A stretch of DNA of 54,399 bases from Anaerotignum sp. (lineage in GTDB: Bacteria; Bacillota; Clostridia; Lachnospirales; Anaerotignaceae). This document shows, one piece after another, positions 40,327 to 49,302 of the stretch (its first letter is position 1; each line of letters starts with the position of its first letter). The notes below the pieces were generated by a model. It worked only from the letters and a program-made list of their open reading frames with translations. It searched no databases and was not told where the DNA came from. The position numbers and the translations under genes are program-made. The stretch is taken from the NCBI GenBank assembly GCA_020024265.1, contig JAHHTW010000014.1, positions 1 through 54,399 on the forward strand, given 5' to 3'.

Positions 40327-41886
40327 TCATTTGTCTGTCAAACCGCTTGTTTTTCTCCATACCATACATTCTTTCATAAATTGCTCATTATTTTGTGTCT
40401 TGCGCATCAGATCATAGAACCCCTCAATCATATCAATGGGTTGGATGGTCGCTGCCATACGGCGCAGCATATAGTTACATTCCATTTCTTCTTTTGTAAA
40501 GAGTTTTTCTTCACGGCGCGTACCGGATTTGAGAATATCAATTGCTGGAAAGATACGACGTTCTGCAAGTTTTTTATCCAAAATGAGTTCCATATTACCG
40601 GTACCTTTGAATTCCTCAAAAACAACTTCATCCATCTTGCTTCCCGTATCAATCAGAGCCGTTGCAAGTATGGTTAGGCTGCCGCCATTTTCAATATTTC
40701 TGGCTGCACCAAAAAACCGTTTGGGCATATGCAGCGCTGCCGGATCCAGACCACCGGAAAGTGTTCTGCCGCTTGGCTGCGTGGTCAAATTGGACGCTCT
40801 TGCCATTCTGGTGAGGCTGTCAAGCAATATCACCAGATCTTTGCCATGCTCCACCAGACGCTTTGCCCGTTCCAGTACCATATCCGTCACACGCTTATGA
40901 TGCTCTGGTTCTTGGTCAAATGTAGAGTATACAATCTCTACGTTTTCCCCTTCTATGCTGCGCTGGATGTCCGTCACCTCCTCCGGACGTTCATCAATCA
41001 GCAGCATAATCAGGTGTACCTCTTTATGATTGGTTGTAATTGCATTTGCAATCTGTGTCAAAAGCATGGTCTTACCAACCTTTGGCGGCGCTACAATCAT
41101 GCCTCGCTGCCCCTTGCCAATGGGAGAAATCAAATCAATGATACGCCCTGCCAGATCTGTTCTTGTGGTTTCGAGGTGCAGTTTTTCTTCCGGATAAATC
41201 GGTGTCAGCTCCTCGAAATTCGGGCGATGGATGGCTGTTTCCGGCTTATTGCCATTGACACTTTTGACAAAAAGCATGGCTCCATATTTCTCGCCTTCTC
41301 TGGGCAGACGAATGCTGCCTGTCACAAAATCTCCTGTTTTGAGGTGAAATCTGCGAATTTGCGAATTGGAAATATAAATATCCCCTGCTCCCGGCAGAAA
41401 ATTGTCTGGACGCAAAAAGCCATAGCCGTCCGGCAGTACTTCCAAAACACCTGCACCGCCTGCACCATTTTCCAATTCTTCCTGACTCATACGCTCCCGT
41501 GTTTCATCCCTGCGACTATACCCGGCATCCTGTGCGGATTCCTCATTTTTCTTCAAAGAAAAGCCATATGCCGCCACCTGCACCGGCTTGTGCTGTTTCT
41601 GTACCGCATGTGGGTGGTTTCTGGGCTGGGCACTGCGTTCTTTCAAAGGAATATCCTTTTCCTCAGCTGTGTACATCTGCAACGGCTTTCGTGCTTCAGG
41701 CTGTGCAGCCCTTTGCACGGTTTCCAACTGCTCACTTTCTGCGGACATTTCTGTTTCTGCCCGTTTCTCTCTAATTTTTTCAATCAGAAGCTCTTTCTTC
41801 AATGTTGTCACACTGCGTACTCCCAGGGCCTTTCCAATTTCTCGAAGCTGCATCAATGTTACTTTCTCTAAATTATCCTGCCCCAT
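40327..41886 (-). CDS. rho: Transcription termination factor Rho
   Basis: A 519-residue hexameric RNA-dependent ATPase. N-terminal Rho_N helices (LMQLREIGKALGVRSVTTLKK), then a low-complexity basic/acidic insert (about 50-140), the cold-shock RNA-binding domain (GVLEVLPDGYGFLRPDNFLPG), and the ATPase core with Walker A APPKVGKTMLLTQIA, Walker B VILLDSLTRMARA and the secondary RNA site around SGGLDPAALHMPKRFFGAARN. The insert makes it about 100 residues longer than E. coli Rho, common in Gram-positive anaerobes. GAAGGAG site. Confidence 0.97.
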   Translation of the reverse strand: MGQDNLEKVTLMQLREIGKALGVRSVTTLKKELLIEKIREKRAETEMSAESEQLETVQRAAQPEARKPLQMYTAEEKDIPLKERSAQPRNHPHAVQKQHKPVQVAAYGFSLKKNEESAQDAGYSRRDETRERMSQEELENGAGGAGVLEVLPDGYGFLRPDNFLPGAGDIYISNSQIRRFHLKTGDFVTGSIRLPREGEKYGAMLFVKSVNGNKPETAIHRPNFEELTPIYPEEKLHLETTRTDLAGRIIDLISPIGKGQRGMIVAPPKVGKTMLLTQIANAITTNHKEVHLIMLLIDERPEEVTDIQRSIEGENVEIVYSTFDQEPEHHKRVTDMVLERAKRLVEHGKDLVILLDSLTRMARASNLTTQPSGRTLSGGLDPAALHMPKRFFGAARNIENGGSLTILATALIDTGSKMDEVVFEEFKGTGNMELILDKKLAERRIFPAIDILKSGTRREEKLFTKEEMECNYMLRRMAATIQPIDMIEGFYDLMRKTQNNEQFMKECMVWRKTSGLTDK

Positions 41887-41986
41887 ATTATTATCTCCTT
41901 CATCTTTTCTGGATTACGCTTCTGGCAATACCATTTCTTGTTTTTACCACTCATATACCTTTTGACATTGCCAAATTTCAAATCAC

Positions 41987-43105
41987 TCAGGCAGCCGGAA
42001 TTTTCAACTGATCGCCCGGGCGGATATTGGAATTTTCGGTCAAGCCGTTTGCTTCCAAAATCTTATTGTATTCTGCACCATTGCCATAGAATTTTTGTGC
42101 CATGCTCCATGGTGTTTCCCCTTCCTGTACTGTGTGCATTTTGAACTCACCGCTTGGCTTGTTTTCGGTTTCTTTTTTATCTGTTTTTTCCGTTTTGTCT
42201 GTTTTATCCTTCTTTGCTTCTTCGGCTTTTTTCTTTTCTTCTTCCTTTTTCTTCGTTTCTTCCGGATTCTTCAAAGCCTCCAGCTCCTCTTGCAGCTGCA
42301 ATTTCTCCAATTGCTCCTGCTCGTAGCGTTTTTGCAGATCATCTACGGTTTCCAGCTTTGTCTGCGCCTCCTGTAACTGCCCACGCAGGCTGACAGAATG
42401 GAAAATCAAAAACAGTATCAATACCAAGCCCACAATCCCAACAATGATTGGCCAACGCCCCAAGCTGGTATGTTCATCATCGTCATCGTAATCCTCTCGA
42501 TAGAGCTGATCAAGCTGTTCCTGTGTCATGCGTTCATCAAAATCCCAGCTTTCATATCTCGGACGCCCACCCATACGTTCCATATCCGTAAAGGGCATTT
42601 GCTCACGCTCTCTTTCCAGTTTATTCCGAAAACGCATCATGGTTCTGCCCAGCATGGTTTCATCCTCAGCGTCATGGAAATCCGGGTTGCTCTCTGCATC
42701 CTGCATTCTTGCTTTTCTTGTGTGGGGGGGCATCATGCTGGCATAGCCAATCTCATCCGCATCCGCATCTGTCGGTGTATATTGCATGCTGCGTTCTCTG
42801 CGGGATACATAGCGTGTCGGCGCTCCTTCCTGCGGTTCCTGCCTGCTGATTTCCTCAATTTCCGTTGCCACCTGCTGCATCCGTGCCTCACGCACTTCTT
42901 CCACATCTCCTCTTTCCTGAATTTTGGAACGGTATGCCGCTGTCTGCGGATCGGCTTGTTCCTGTCCCATCAAGGGATGTGTCTGCATCAAAATATTTTG
43001 TACTTCCTCCGGCAAATCATTATAAAGATCTGCATAATATTTCTTATCTGTATTGCTCATCGGACGCTGTTGCTTGCCCCTTTTTGCATTTCCTTTCTGT
43101 TTCAT
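41987..43105 (-). CDS. Membrane-anchored LysM protein
   Basis: A 372-residue single-pass protein. About 215 cytoplasmic residues, rich in charged residues and ending in an acidic patch (YREDYDDDDEH), a transmembrane helix at about 218-238 (WPIIVGIVGLVLILFLIFHSV), an extracellular coiled coil (240-275) and Lys/Glu/Thr-rich linker (280-315), then a LysM domain (322-370, HTVQEGETPWSMAQKFYG) for binding wall glycan. ATG 43105 follows GGAGG. It could link a cytoplasmic complex to the wall, as divisome or elongasome proteins do; this is inference. Adjacent to rho on the same strand. Confidence 0.85.
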   Translation of the reverse strand: MKQKGNAKRGKQQRPMSNTDKKYYADLYNDLPEEVQNILMQTHPLMGQEQADPQTAAYRSKIQERGDVEEVREARMQQVATEIEEISRQEPQEGAPTRYVSRRERSMQYTPTDADADEIGYASMMPPHTRKARMQDAESNPDFHDAEDETMLGRTMMRFRNKLEREREQMPFTDMERMGGRPRYESWDFDERMTQEQLDQLYREDYDDDDEHTSLGRWPIIVGIVGLVLILFLIFHSVSLRGQLQEAQTKLETVDDLQKRYEQEQLEKLQLQEELEALKNPEETKKKEEEKKKAEEAKKDKTDKTEKTDKKETENKPSGEFKMHTVQEGETPWSMAQKFYGNGAEYNKILEANGLTENSNIRPGDQLKIPAA

Positions 43106-43685
43106 AAGATACCTCCATCGTGATATTCTGCCAAAAGGCTTTTCTAGTTCTATCACAGAAACAAACGATATGTATGCCATCGAACAAAATGTTCTGTGCA
43201 TTTTTCTGTTCAAATACCATCGGCAAAGACCAAAAGCAGCTCTTTGGTACAATCACAAAAACCGATATACTTTCTGGCATATCTTCCTTACTATTATCTT
43301 ACTCATTTTACATAGTTATTGGTACAGTGTCAACCAAGCAGATGCTTTCTTTATTGAAATTTAAGGTTTTTTCGAAAATTTCACGGGATATTTCCAGCAA
43401 TCCGCAGCATTTTTTTGCTAGAAAAAACATTTATTTTTTTCCCTTTTTCTCCTTGTTTTTTCTTGAGTTTTCCATTCTTTCAGACATATTGCCTTCAAAA
43501 CATTGTATCTGTGCTGCAAAACAAATCTGAAAAAAATATACCAAGACACTATGTTTTTTCATATATTTATTTTTTTCATACATTCTTTTGAAAAATGTGC
43601 TATACTATTCTCCAAATCATGAAAATATATGCCGATGGCTGCTGCAAAAAACCATTGGCAAACAATATATGCTCAGGAGGGGTCT
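43106..43685. other. 580-bp AT-rich intergenic region
   Basis: Divergent spacer between the LysM protein and recU. Apart from a recU promoter and AT-rich tracts with short hairpins (for example AGCA-ttttttt-TGCT near 43410), I see no gene or known RNA. Confidence 0.5.
43599..43606 (+). promoter_or_regulatory. Extended -10 promoter for recU
   Basis: TGC-TATACT (43598-43606) 80 bp before the start codon; -35 weak. Confidence 0.4.
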
Positions 43686-44225
43686 ATGACATATTGGAAC
43701 ACCAGAGGACTGCGTGGCAGTGTCTTGGAGGAACGCATCAATTTTACAAACGATTATTACCGCAAAGCACAGCTTGCACTCTTTCAGAAAATCCCCACTC
43801 CCATTACGCCTGTGCAGGTAGACCACAAAAGCCATACCATCACGCTGGCATATTTCGATCAAAACAGCACGGTAGACTATATCGGTGTTGTACAGGGGAT
43901 TGCCGTTTGCTTTGATGCAAAGGAAACGGCACAAAAAAGCCTTCCTTTGCAAAACATACACGAACATCAAATGCTGTTTATGGAGGCGTTTCAAAAACAA
44001 AAAGGACTTGCTTTTTTTCTGGTCTATTTCTCTGTATTAGACGAATATTTTTTGCTGCCCATTTCCACATTGCGGCAATACTGGGATGCTGCACACAACG
44101 GCGCACGCAAATCCATTCCCTATGCTGCATTTGAAAAACGCTATCAAATCCGGCAGGACAAAAACGGTATGGTACATTATCTGGAAGCCGTTTCGTTGTA
44201 TCTGGAAGATTTGGAGCGGCATTGA
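43686..44225 (+). CDS. recU: Holliday junction resolvase RecU
   Basis: A 179-residue Gram-positive Holliday junction resolvase. Conserved: NTRGLRGSVLEERINFTNDYY, KIPTPITPVQVDH, STVDYIGVVQGIAVCFDAKET (Asp and E-x-K catalytic residues), SLPLQNIHEHQMLFM, FFLVYFSVLDEYFLLP and ARKSIPYAAFEK. ATG 43686 follows AGGAGGGG; the frame opens earlier without a site. It is usually next to a penicillin-binding protein gene; here it precedes tldD. Confidence 0.94.
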   Translation: MTYWNTRGLRGSVLEERINFTNDYYRKAQLALFQKIPTPITPVQVDHKSHTITLAYFDQNSTVDYIGVVQGIAVCFDAKETAQKSLPLQNIHEHQMLFMEAFQKQKGLAFFLVYFSVLDEYFLLPISTLRQYWDAAHNGARKSIPYAAFEKRYQIRQDKNGMVHYLEAVSLYLEDLERH

Positions 44226-44302
44226 GGCATATCATTTCGAGAGATCGTCCAAGCATCAAACACAATATTCAGATATGCCCTCATAAGAAAGGAGCCGTTT
44301 TT

Positions 44303-45694
44303 ATGCTAAAACAATCCACAATACTGCATACCATTGAGGCAGCACTGCAAACCGGCGCAGATTTTGCGGAATTGTATGTAGAACAAACCAAAAGCAACAG
44401 ACTCAGTATGCTCAATGGCAAAATAGACACTGCTGCCACCAGTTTGGATTATGGTGCAGGGTTGCGCTTATTTTTCGGCAATCGCATGATTTATGCCTAT
44501 ACCAACGATACGACAGAACAACATCTGATACAGCTTGCCAGAGAAACTGCTGCCACCATCAAAGGCAATCGTTTGCATGGTATGGCGCCATTGCAGAAAG
44601 CTGTGCCGCAAAGCATGCATCCCATATATATAGATCCCGATGGTATGGCAAAAAAACGCAAAGCAGAACCGCTTGCCTCTGCCTGTGCTGCCGCTCTTGC
44701 ATTTGACAGCCGTATTTTGCAGGCACGCAGCGGATTTTTGGATGTCACAAAGGATGTGCTTGTGGCAAACAGCGAAGGCATATGGGCAGAAGACCATCGG
44801 GTACGCAGCCGTTTTACCATAGAAGCCGTTGCCTCCTCCGCAACAGAGAAACAAAGCAGCCATTTTGGGCCCGGCGGTTCTGTTGGCTTTGAGCTTTTTT
44901 CGCAAATTGATGCAGATGCCATAGCCAAAAAAGCCGCACGCATTGCCCTCACCATGCTGGATGCAAAGCCCTGCCCTGCCGGACGTATGCCTGTGGTCAT
45001 TGACAACGGCTTTGGCGGTGTGATTTTCCATGAGGCATGCGGGCATGGATTGGAAGCAACCGCCGTTGCACGCAACGCCTCTGTATTTTCCGATATGCTG
45101 GGCAAGCAAATTGCTTCTCCTCTTGTCACTGCCATTGACGATGGTACCATACCCAACGCTTGGGGTTCTGCTTCCTTTGATGATGAAGGCACACCCACAC
45201 GCAGAAATATACTCATTGAAAACGGTATTCTGCGCAGCTATTTGGTAGACCGCCTGAATGCTCGAAAAATGGGCACGGATGTTACCGGAAACGCAAGACG
45301 GGAAAACTACCGTTTTGCTCCCACCAGCCGTATGACAAATACATTTCTGGCTGCCGGAAACAGCACACCTCAAAGCATCATTGCCGATACCCCCTATGGG
45401 CTGTATGCCAAACAGATGGGAGGCGGCAGTGTCGATCCTGCCACAGGCTCGTTTAATTTTGCTGTACTGGAAGCCTATCTCATACGCAATGGAGAAATCT
45501 GTGAGCCACTACGTGGTGCAACACTCATCGGAAAGGGACATGAAGTATTGCTGCAAATCGACCGTGTAGGCAATAACCTCAAGCGTGCGCAGGGAATGTG
45601 CGGAAGCAGCAGCGGTTCCATTCCCACAGATGTTGGACAGCCAATGATTCGTGTACAGGAAATGACCGTTGGCGGAAGGGAGCAGAGAAAATGA
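44303..45694 (+). CDS. tldD: TldD metalloprotease subunit
   Basis: A 463-residue TldD: zinc protease subunit with the signature GGVIFHEACGHGLEATAV, giving His243, Glu244 and His248 of HExxxH. TldD/TldE trims unfolded or ribosomally made peptides. Other conserved parts: DFAELYVEQTKSNRLSML, DYGAGLRLFFGNRM, ARRENYRFAPTSRMTNTFL, SVDPATGSFNF. AGAAAGGAG site. The stop overlaps the tldE start (ATGA). Confidence 0.94.
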   Translation: MLKQSTILHTIEAALQTGADFAELYVEQTKSNRLSMLNGKIDTAATSLDYGAGLRLFFGNRMIYAYTNDTTEQHLIQLARETAATIKGNRLHGMAPLQKAVPQSMHPIYIDPDGMAKKRKAEPLASACAAALAFDSRILQARSGFLDVTKDVLVANSEGIWAEDHRVRSRFTIEAVASSATEKQSSHFGPGGSVGFELFSQIDADAIAKKAARIALTMLDAKPCPAGRMPVVIDNGFGGVIFHEACGHGLEATAVARNASVFSDMLGKQIASPLVTAIDDGTIPNAWGSASFDDEGTPTRRNILIENGILRSYLVDRLNARKMGTDVTGNARRENYRFAPTSRMTNTFLAAGNSTPQSIIADTPYGLYAKQMGGGSVDPATGSFNFAVLEAYLIRNGEICEPLRGATLIGKGHEVLLQIDRVGNNLKRAQGMCGSSSGSIPTDVGQPMIRVQEMTVGGREQRK

Positions 45695-47040
45695 ACGAAA
45701 CGGAATTTGAAAAAATGCTGATGGAAAAAGCGCTGGCAGCCGGCTTTTTGGACTGCGAAATCTATTACCAAAAAAGCCGTACTTTTGGCGTTACCATACT
45801 CGAAGGCGAGGTATCGGACTACGAAAACAGCGACGTACAAGGTGTATGCTTTCGTGGAACCTATGCAGATACAACCGGCTATGCCTATACCGAACGTCTG
45901 ACTGCGCATGATGTGGATTGGCTCATTCAAGAAGCGATGGAAAATGCCATGCTGCTTTCCTCGGAAGAACGGGAAATATTGTTTCCGCCGGAAGATAGCT
46001 ATCCCCTTGTCTACACCGAAAACCCTTCCTTGGAGCGGCTGACACCAGAAGAAAAAATACACGCTGCAAAAAAAATGGAAATTGCCGCATTGCATGGTGC
46101 AAAAGAAATTGTATCTATGGATTATTGCCGTCTTTCCACAGTTTGCTCTGAAACCGCCATTGTCAACAGCTATGGGCTTTGTCTGCATCATCGCAAAAAT
46201 CATATGCTGGCATATGTCTGTGCCATTGCAAAGGATGGCAGTGATATCAAAACAGGCTCCCATTTTTGGAAAGGCAACCGCTTTGCGGATTTCGACCCCA
46301 TTGCCACAGGCAAAAAAGCAGCAGAAATTGCTGCAAGCCGCTTGGGTGCAAAAAGTATTCCTGCCGGAAATTATGCTGCCATTTTGGATGGCAATGTCAT
46401 GGCTGATTTGCTTCGCACGTTTTGTGGCATCTTTTTTGCAGAAAATGTACAAAAAGGATTTTCTTTGCTTGCAAACAAAACGGGCAAAAAAATTGCCGCT
46501 CCTCTTGTCACCATCGAGGACTTACCGCTTTTGGAAAACGGCTATGCTTCTGCCCCATTCGATAGCGAAGGAGTTGCCTGCCGCAACAAAGCAGTGATAA
46601 AAGACGGGGTACTGCAAACACTGCTCTACAACCGCAAAACCGCTGCAAAAGATGGTGTTGCATCTACGGGCAATGGCTTTAAGCCATCTGTATATGCGCC
46701 CGTGCAGACCAGCGTCACCAATTTCTATTTGCAAAGAGGAACCGTGTCTCAAACACAGCTGTTGGAGGACATGTGGGAAGGGCTGTTGATTATGGATATT
46801 ACAGGACTGCACGCCGGAGCAAATGCAGTTTCCGGTGATTTTTCACTTTCTGCGGAGGGCTTGTGGATTGCAGAAGGGAAACCTTCCTATCCGGTAGAGC
46901 AAATCACAATTTCAGATAATTTTTATACACTTCTGGAAAAAATCTCTGCCATTGGCAATGATTTGTATGTCACGCCTTCCGGTGTTGGCGCACCCAGCGT
47001 ATACCTTCCCACACTTGCCGTTTCCGGTCAGGAAGCATAA
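45691..47040 (+). CDS. tldE: TldE (PmbA) partner subunit
   Basis: A 449-residue PmbA/TldE protein, the non-catalytic partner of TldD. It has the family fold (DCEIYYQKSRTFGVTILEGE, GVCFRGTYADTTGYAYTE, NGFKPSVYAPVQTSVTNFYL, EGLLIMDITGLHAGANAVSGDFSLSAEG) and lacks HExxxH, as expected. Start ATG 45691 overlaps tldD by four bases. No RiPP precursor or gyrase-inhibitor gene is near, so the peptide substrate is not suggested by context. Confidence 0.92.
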   Translation: MNETEFEKMLMEKALAAGFLDCEIYYQKSRTFGVTILEGEVSDYENSDVQGVCFRGTYADTTGYAYTERLTAHDVDWLIQEAMENAMLLSSEEREILFPPEDSYPLVYTENPSLERLTPEEKIHAAKKMEIAALHGAKEIVSMDYCRLSTVCSETAIVNSYGLCLHHRKNHMLAYVCAIAKDGSDIKTGSHFWKGNRFADFDPIATGKKAAEIAASRLGAKSIPAGNYAAILDGNVMADLLRTFCGIFFAENVQKGFSLLANKTGKKIAAPLVTIEDLPLLENGYASAPFDSEGVACRNKAVIKDGVLQTLLYNRKTAAKDGVASTGNGFKPSVYAPVQTSVTNFYLQRGTVSQTQLLEDMWEGLLIMDITGLHAGANAVSGDFSLSAEGLWIAEGKPSYPVEQITISDNFYTLLEKISAIGNDLYVTPSGVGAPSVYLPTLAVSGQEA

Positions 47041-47046
47041 GCCACC

Positions 47047-47066
47047 GTCTATGTTGCAGCATAGAC
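47047..47066 (+). other. Hairpin just after tldE
   Basis: GTCTATG-TTGCAG-CATAGAC, without a T-run; may protect the mRNA 3' end. Confidence 0.35.
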
Positions 47067-47210
47067 AATATTCAGGTGCATAGCGCATACATCTGTATGC
47101 CGTTGCCATATATTTTTTCAAAATACAATCCTTCTATATGTATGAGGGTATGATGCAAAAAGCATACGGACAGACAACATCAAACATTTCCTTCCGCATC
47201 GGAAATTGCA

Positions 47211-47258
47211 AAACGGCAGGTAGAGTACCGTGTTCTCTGCCTGCCGTTTCTGCTTTTT
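47211..47258. terminator. Terminator between tldE and the JAMM-LysM gene
   Basis: AAACGGCAGG-t-AGAG pairs with CTCT-g-CCTGCCGTTT; followed by TCTGCTTTTTG. Confidence 0.8.
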
Positions 47259-47296
47259 GATTGAAACTTCCTCCCTTCTTTGTGCGTTCTAATCTG

Positions 47297-48511
47297 TTAC
47301 GGAATCAGGATCTCCTGTCCGCAAACAATCAAATTTGCATCCTCAATGCCATTGACCTCCATAATTTTTGCAATCCCATCCATCGTACCATAATATTGAC
47401 GACTGATTTGCCCAAGCGTTTCTCCTTCCAATACCATATGTTTTTTGGTATCTCCTTCTTTCCATACATCTGCCTGTTTTTTTTCTTCCTTCCCTGCATC
47501 GCCCGCAATGCGTATCACGGCTGCCTGTTCTGCGGTTTTTGCACTTTGCTCCACAGCAAATGCGGACTGTACCTGCGCATCATCCACACGTTCGGATAAT
47601 GTCGTATAGGCATTTTGTACAGATGCAATGCTCACCTCCAGCTCCTGCAAACGATGAATGCTGTTCATCAGCGCATACCCCATACACATACATACCATAC
47701 AAAGCACACAGCTGATGCCTGTCAGCATGGCATATCGGTTTTTCTTCGCTGTTTTTGCATACATCGAGCGTCTTTGCAGTACACGGCGGATTTCCTGTGC
47801 CGCATCCATACGTTCCTCCGGTGTGGGACGGCGTTTTTTATGTATGCTTTGCACTCTTTTGTTTGTTTCCTCCTCTTTTGCATCCTCCTCCTGCTGTTTG
47901 CTCTCTCTGGGTCTGACCATGCTGTGATCGAGCATATACTCCTGCATCTGCTGATTTTTCTCGTAGTAAATAAAATATCCCTTTGCCTGCTGTAAGCCGC
48001 TTTGCTCACTGTTATAGCGGTAAAATCCATCCAGCTTGTCCATTGCATCCAACACAAACAGCACCTGCCAGCTTTCCTTGAAATGCACCTGATGAAATGC
48101 ATCATCCTTCGCTGCAAGAAATGCACCAAAGCCCGGCTGACAATGTACCCATCCCACCAATGTCAATCCACGAAAATACATCTCCAGCTGGCTGCCGATA
48201 TATTCCCATGTTTCCGGCGAGAAACGCAAGCTCCCTCCCTCCTGTGCCATACCATGTGCCTGTATGGCTCCGCTGATCAATACCACATTTTCTCCATCAA
48301 TGCACATCTGCCTGCCCACCAATGCTGCCATTTTTTCGCTACATCCACCGCTTTTGGCATATTGATACAAATAGGTGTAAACGTAATCCTCCATATAAAT
48401 TTTCATTTCGTCATCCATCGCACCCATTTGCTTTACATTGCTGGGAAAGAAAAATTCTTCATCCGTATGCATACCATCTGCACAGGATGCTTCCTTTTGC
48501 TTGTATTGCAT
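47297..48511 (-). CDS. Degenerate JAMM/MPN-like domain joined to a membrane helix and LysM
   Basis: A 404-residue protein. Residues about 40-195 look like an MPN/JAMM (JAB) domain: SEKMAALVGRQMCIDGENVV, then LVGWVHCQPGFGAFLAAKDD and FVLDAMDKLDGFYRY. The core metal motif is HCQP instead of HxHP (Gln125 replaces the second His) and Ala replaces the usual Ser, so protease activity is unlikely. A charged linker, one helix (about 261-283, MLTGISCVLCMVCMCMGYALM) and a coiled-coil (285-335) lead to a C-terminal LysM domain (357-403). The domain order places the MPN part inside and LysM in the wall. ATG 48511 follows AAGGAGG. The MPN assignment is by eye. Confidence 0.7.
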   Translation of the reverse strand: MQYKQKEASCADGMHTDEEFFFPSNVKQMGAMDDEMKIYMEDYVYTYLYQYAKSGGCSEKMAALVGRQMCIDGENVVLISGAIQAHGMAQEGGSLRFSPETWEYIGSQLEMYFRGLTLVGWVHCQPGFGAFLAAKDDAFHQVHFKESWQVLFVLDAMDKLDGFYRYNSEQSGLQQAKGYFIYYEKNQQMQEYMLDHSMVRPRESKQQEEDAKEEETNKRVQSIHKKRRPTPEERMDAAQEIRRVLQRRSMYAKTAKKNRYAMLTGISCVLCMVCMCMGYALMNSIHRLQELEVSIASVQNAYTTLSERVDDAQVQSAFAVEQSAKTAEQAAVIRIAGDAGKEEKKQADVWKEGDTKKHMVLEGETLGQISRQYYGTMDGIAKIMEVNGIEDANLIVCGQEILIP

Positions 48512-48754
48512 ATCTGTTTCCTCCTTGCCAATTCTTTCTGATCTCTCCGTTTCTTTTACAAATTCCATATTTGCCTATATCTGCAAAATTGTTGTTTCTA
48601 TAGAAATATAGCATCTTTTCCAGAAATATTCTGTCAAATGTTGTCGTCAATTCCTATTTTCGTTTTTCAAATTTTTTCATATTTCCTACTTTTTCCACAT
48701 ATTTGCGCCATATTTTTTTCCATAACATGGAAAAGAAGAAAACCTGATACCGAA

Positions 48755-48787
48755 ATAGTTGACAAGTGTCGGAAACTATGTTATCTT
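48755..48787 (+). promoter_or_regulatory. feoA promoter with overlapping dyad
   Basis: Perfect TTGACA (48759-48764), 17-bp spacer, TATCTT (48782-48787). ATAGTT (48755-48760) and AACTAT (48774-48779) form an inverted repeat overlapping the -35 and spacer, a likely operator. 48512-48754 shows nothing else. Confidence 0.65.
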
Positions 48788-48853
48788 GTATTAGAAGTTA
48801 GCTGGATACAACTTTGAATACCATGTAATTACCTTTTGGAAAGGAGGCCGCTT

Positions 48854-49066
48854 ATGAATCTCACACATGCAGAAATCGGTAAAACATACACCATCCGTGA
48901 AATTTTGACAGATGATGCAGAGCTGAATGAGTTTCTATTTACTCTTGGCTGCTATAGCGGAGAACCGATTACCGTCGTTTCTCATTTCCGAAAGAGCTAT
49001 GTCATTTCCATCAAAGACGGACGTTACAATATAGATGAAAATTTAGCTGAAGCCATTTTGGTATAA
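48854..49066 (+). CDS. feoA: FeoA family protein
   Basis: A 70-residue SH3-like FeoA protein (MNLTHAEIGKTYTIREILTD, LFTLGCYSGEPITVVSHF, YVISIKDGRYNIDENLAEAILV) that helps the FeoB ferrous iron transporter from the cytoplasmic side. GGAAAGGAGG precedes ATG 48854. Separated from feoB by 236 bp containing two hairpins and a second control region. Confidence 0.92.
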   Translation: MNLTHAEIGKTYTIREILTDDAELNEFLFTLGCYSGEPITVVSHFRKSYVISIKDGRYNIDENLAEAILV

Positions 49067-49087
49067 TCTATACCGATAAAAATATAA

Positions 49088-49130
49088 AGCACCGCTTATG
49101 TGGTGTTGATTTTTATGTTTCTTGTGATCA
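49088..49130 (+). terminator. Possible attenuator/terminator after feoA
   Basis: CACCGC-ttat-GTGGTG (one G-U pair) followed by TTGATTTTTATGTTT. A short stem, so partial termination is more likely than full. Confidence 0.45.
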
Positions 49131-49157
49131 GCAGGAAGCAGAAAATGGCAACATAGC

Positions 49158-49191
49158 GATAAAAAAACAATCTTGGCATCGTTTTTTTATC
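49158..49191 (+). repeat. Perfect 11-bp inverted repeat upstream of feoB
   Basis: GATAAAAAAAC (49158-49168) and GTTTTTTTATC (49181-49191) flank 12 bases. AT-rich stem; may be a weak terminator or a DNA-level site. Confidence 0.6.
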
Positions 49192-49196
49192 TGTGC

Positions 49197-49218
49197 ATAA
49201 GTTAGTCTATGCTAATAT
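49197..49218 (+). promoter_or_regulatory. DtxR/IdeR-like iron box over an extended -10 promoter of feoB
   Basis: ATAAGTTAGTCTATGCTAA (49197-49215) matches the known DtxR/IdeR box TTAGGTTAGGCTAACCTAA at 14 of 19 positions. It overlaps TGC-TAATAT (49210-49218), so a bound repressor would block feoB transcription. The heptamer AAGTTAG recurs at 48795-48801 just downstream of the feoA promoter. Confidence 0.5.
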
Positions 49219-49302
49219 ATGTATGATTTCACTATGGCATATTTGAACACCAGAACAAATCCGTTTTTGTATTCAAACAGCCAAAAAAAGAGGAGGGTTA
49301 TT

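Noticed and set aside
40729..41871. 380-codon open frame on plus
   Set aside because: Antisense shadow of rho.
43106..43685. 6S RNA or other structured RNA in the recU upstream region
   Set aside because: Only short AT-rich hairpins were seen, no long helix or conserved core.
45475..46452. 325-codon open frame on minus
   Set aside because: Antisense to tldD/tldE; no start signal and no recognisable domain.
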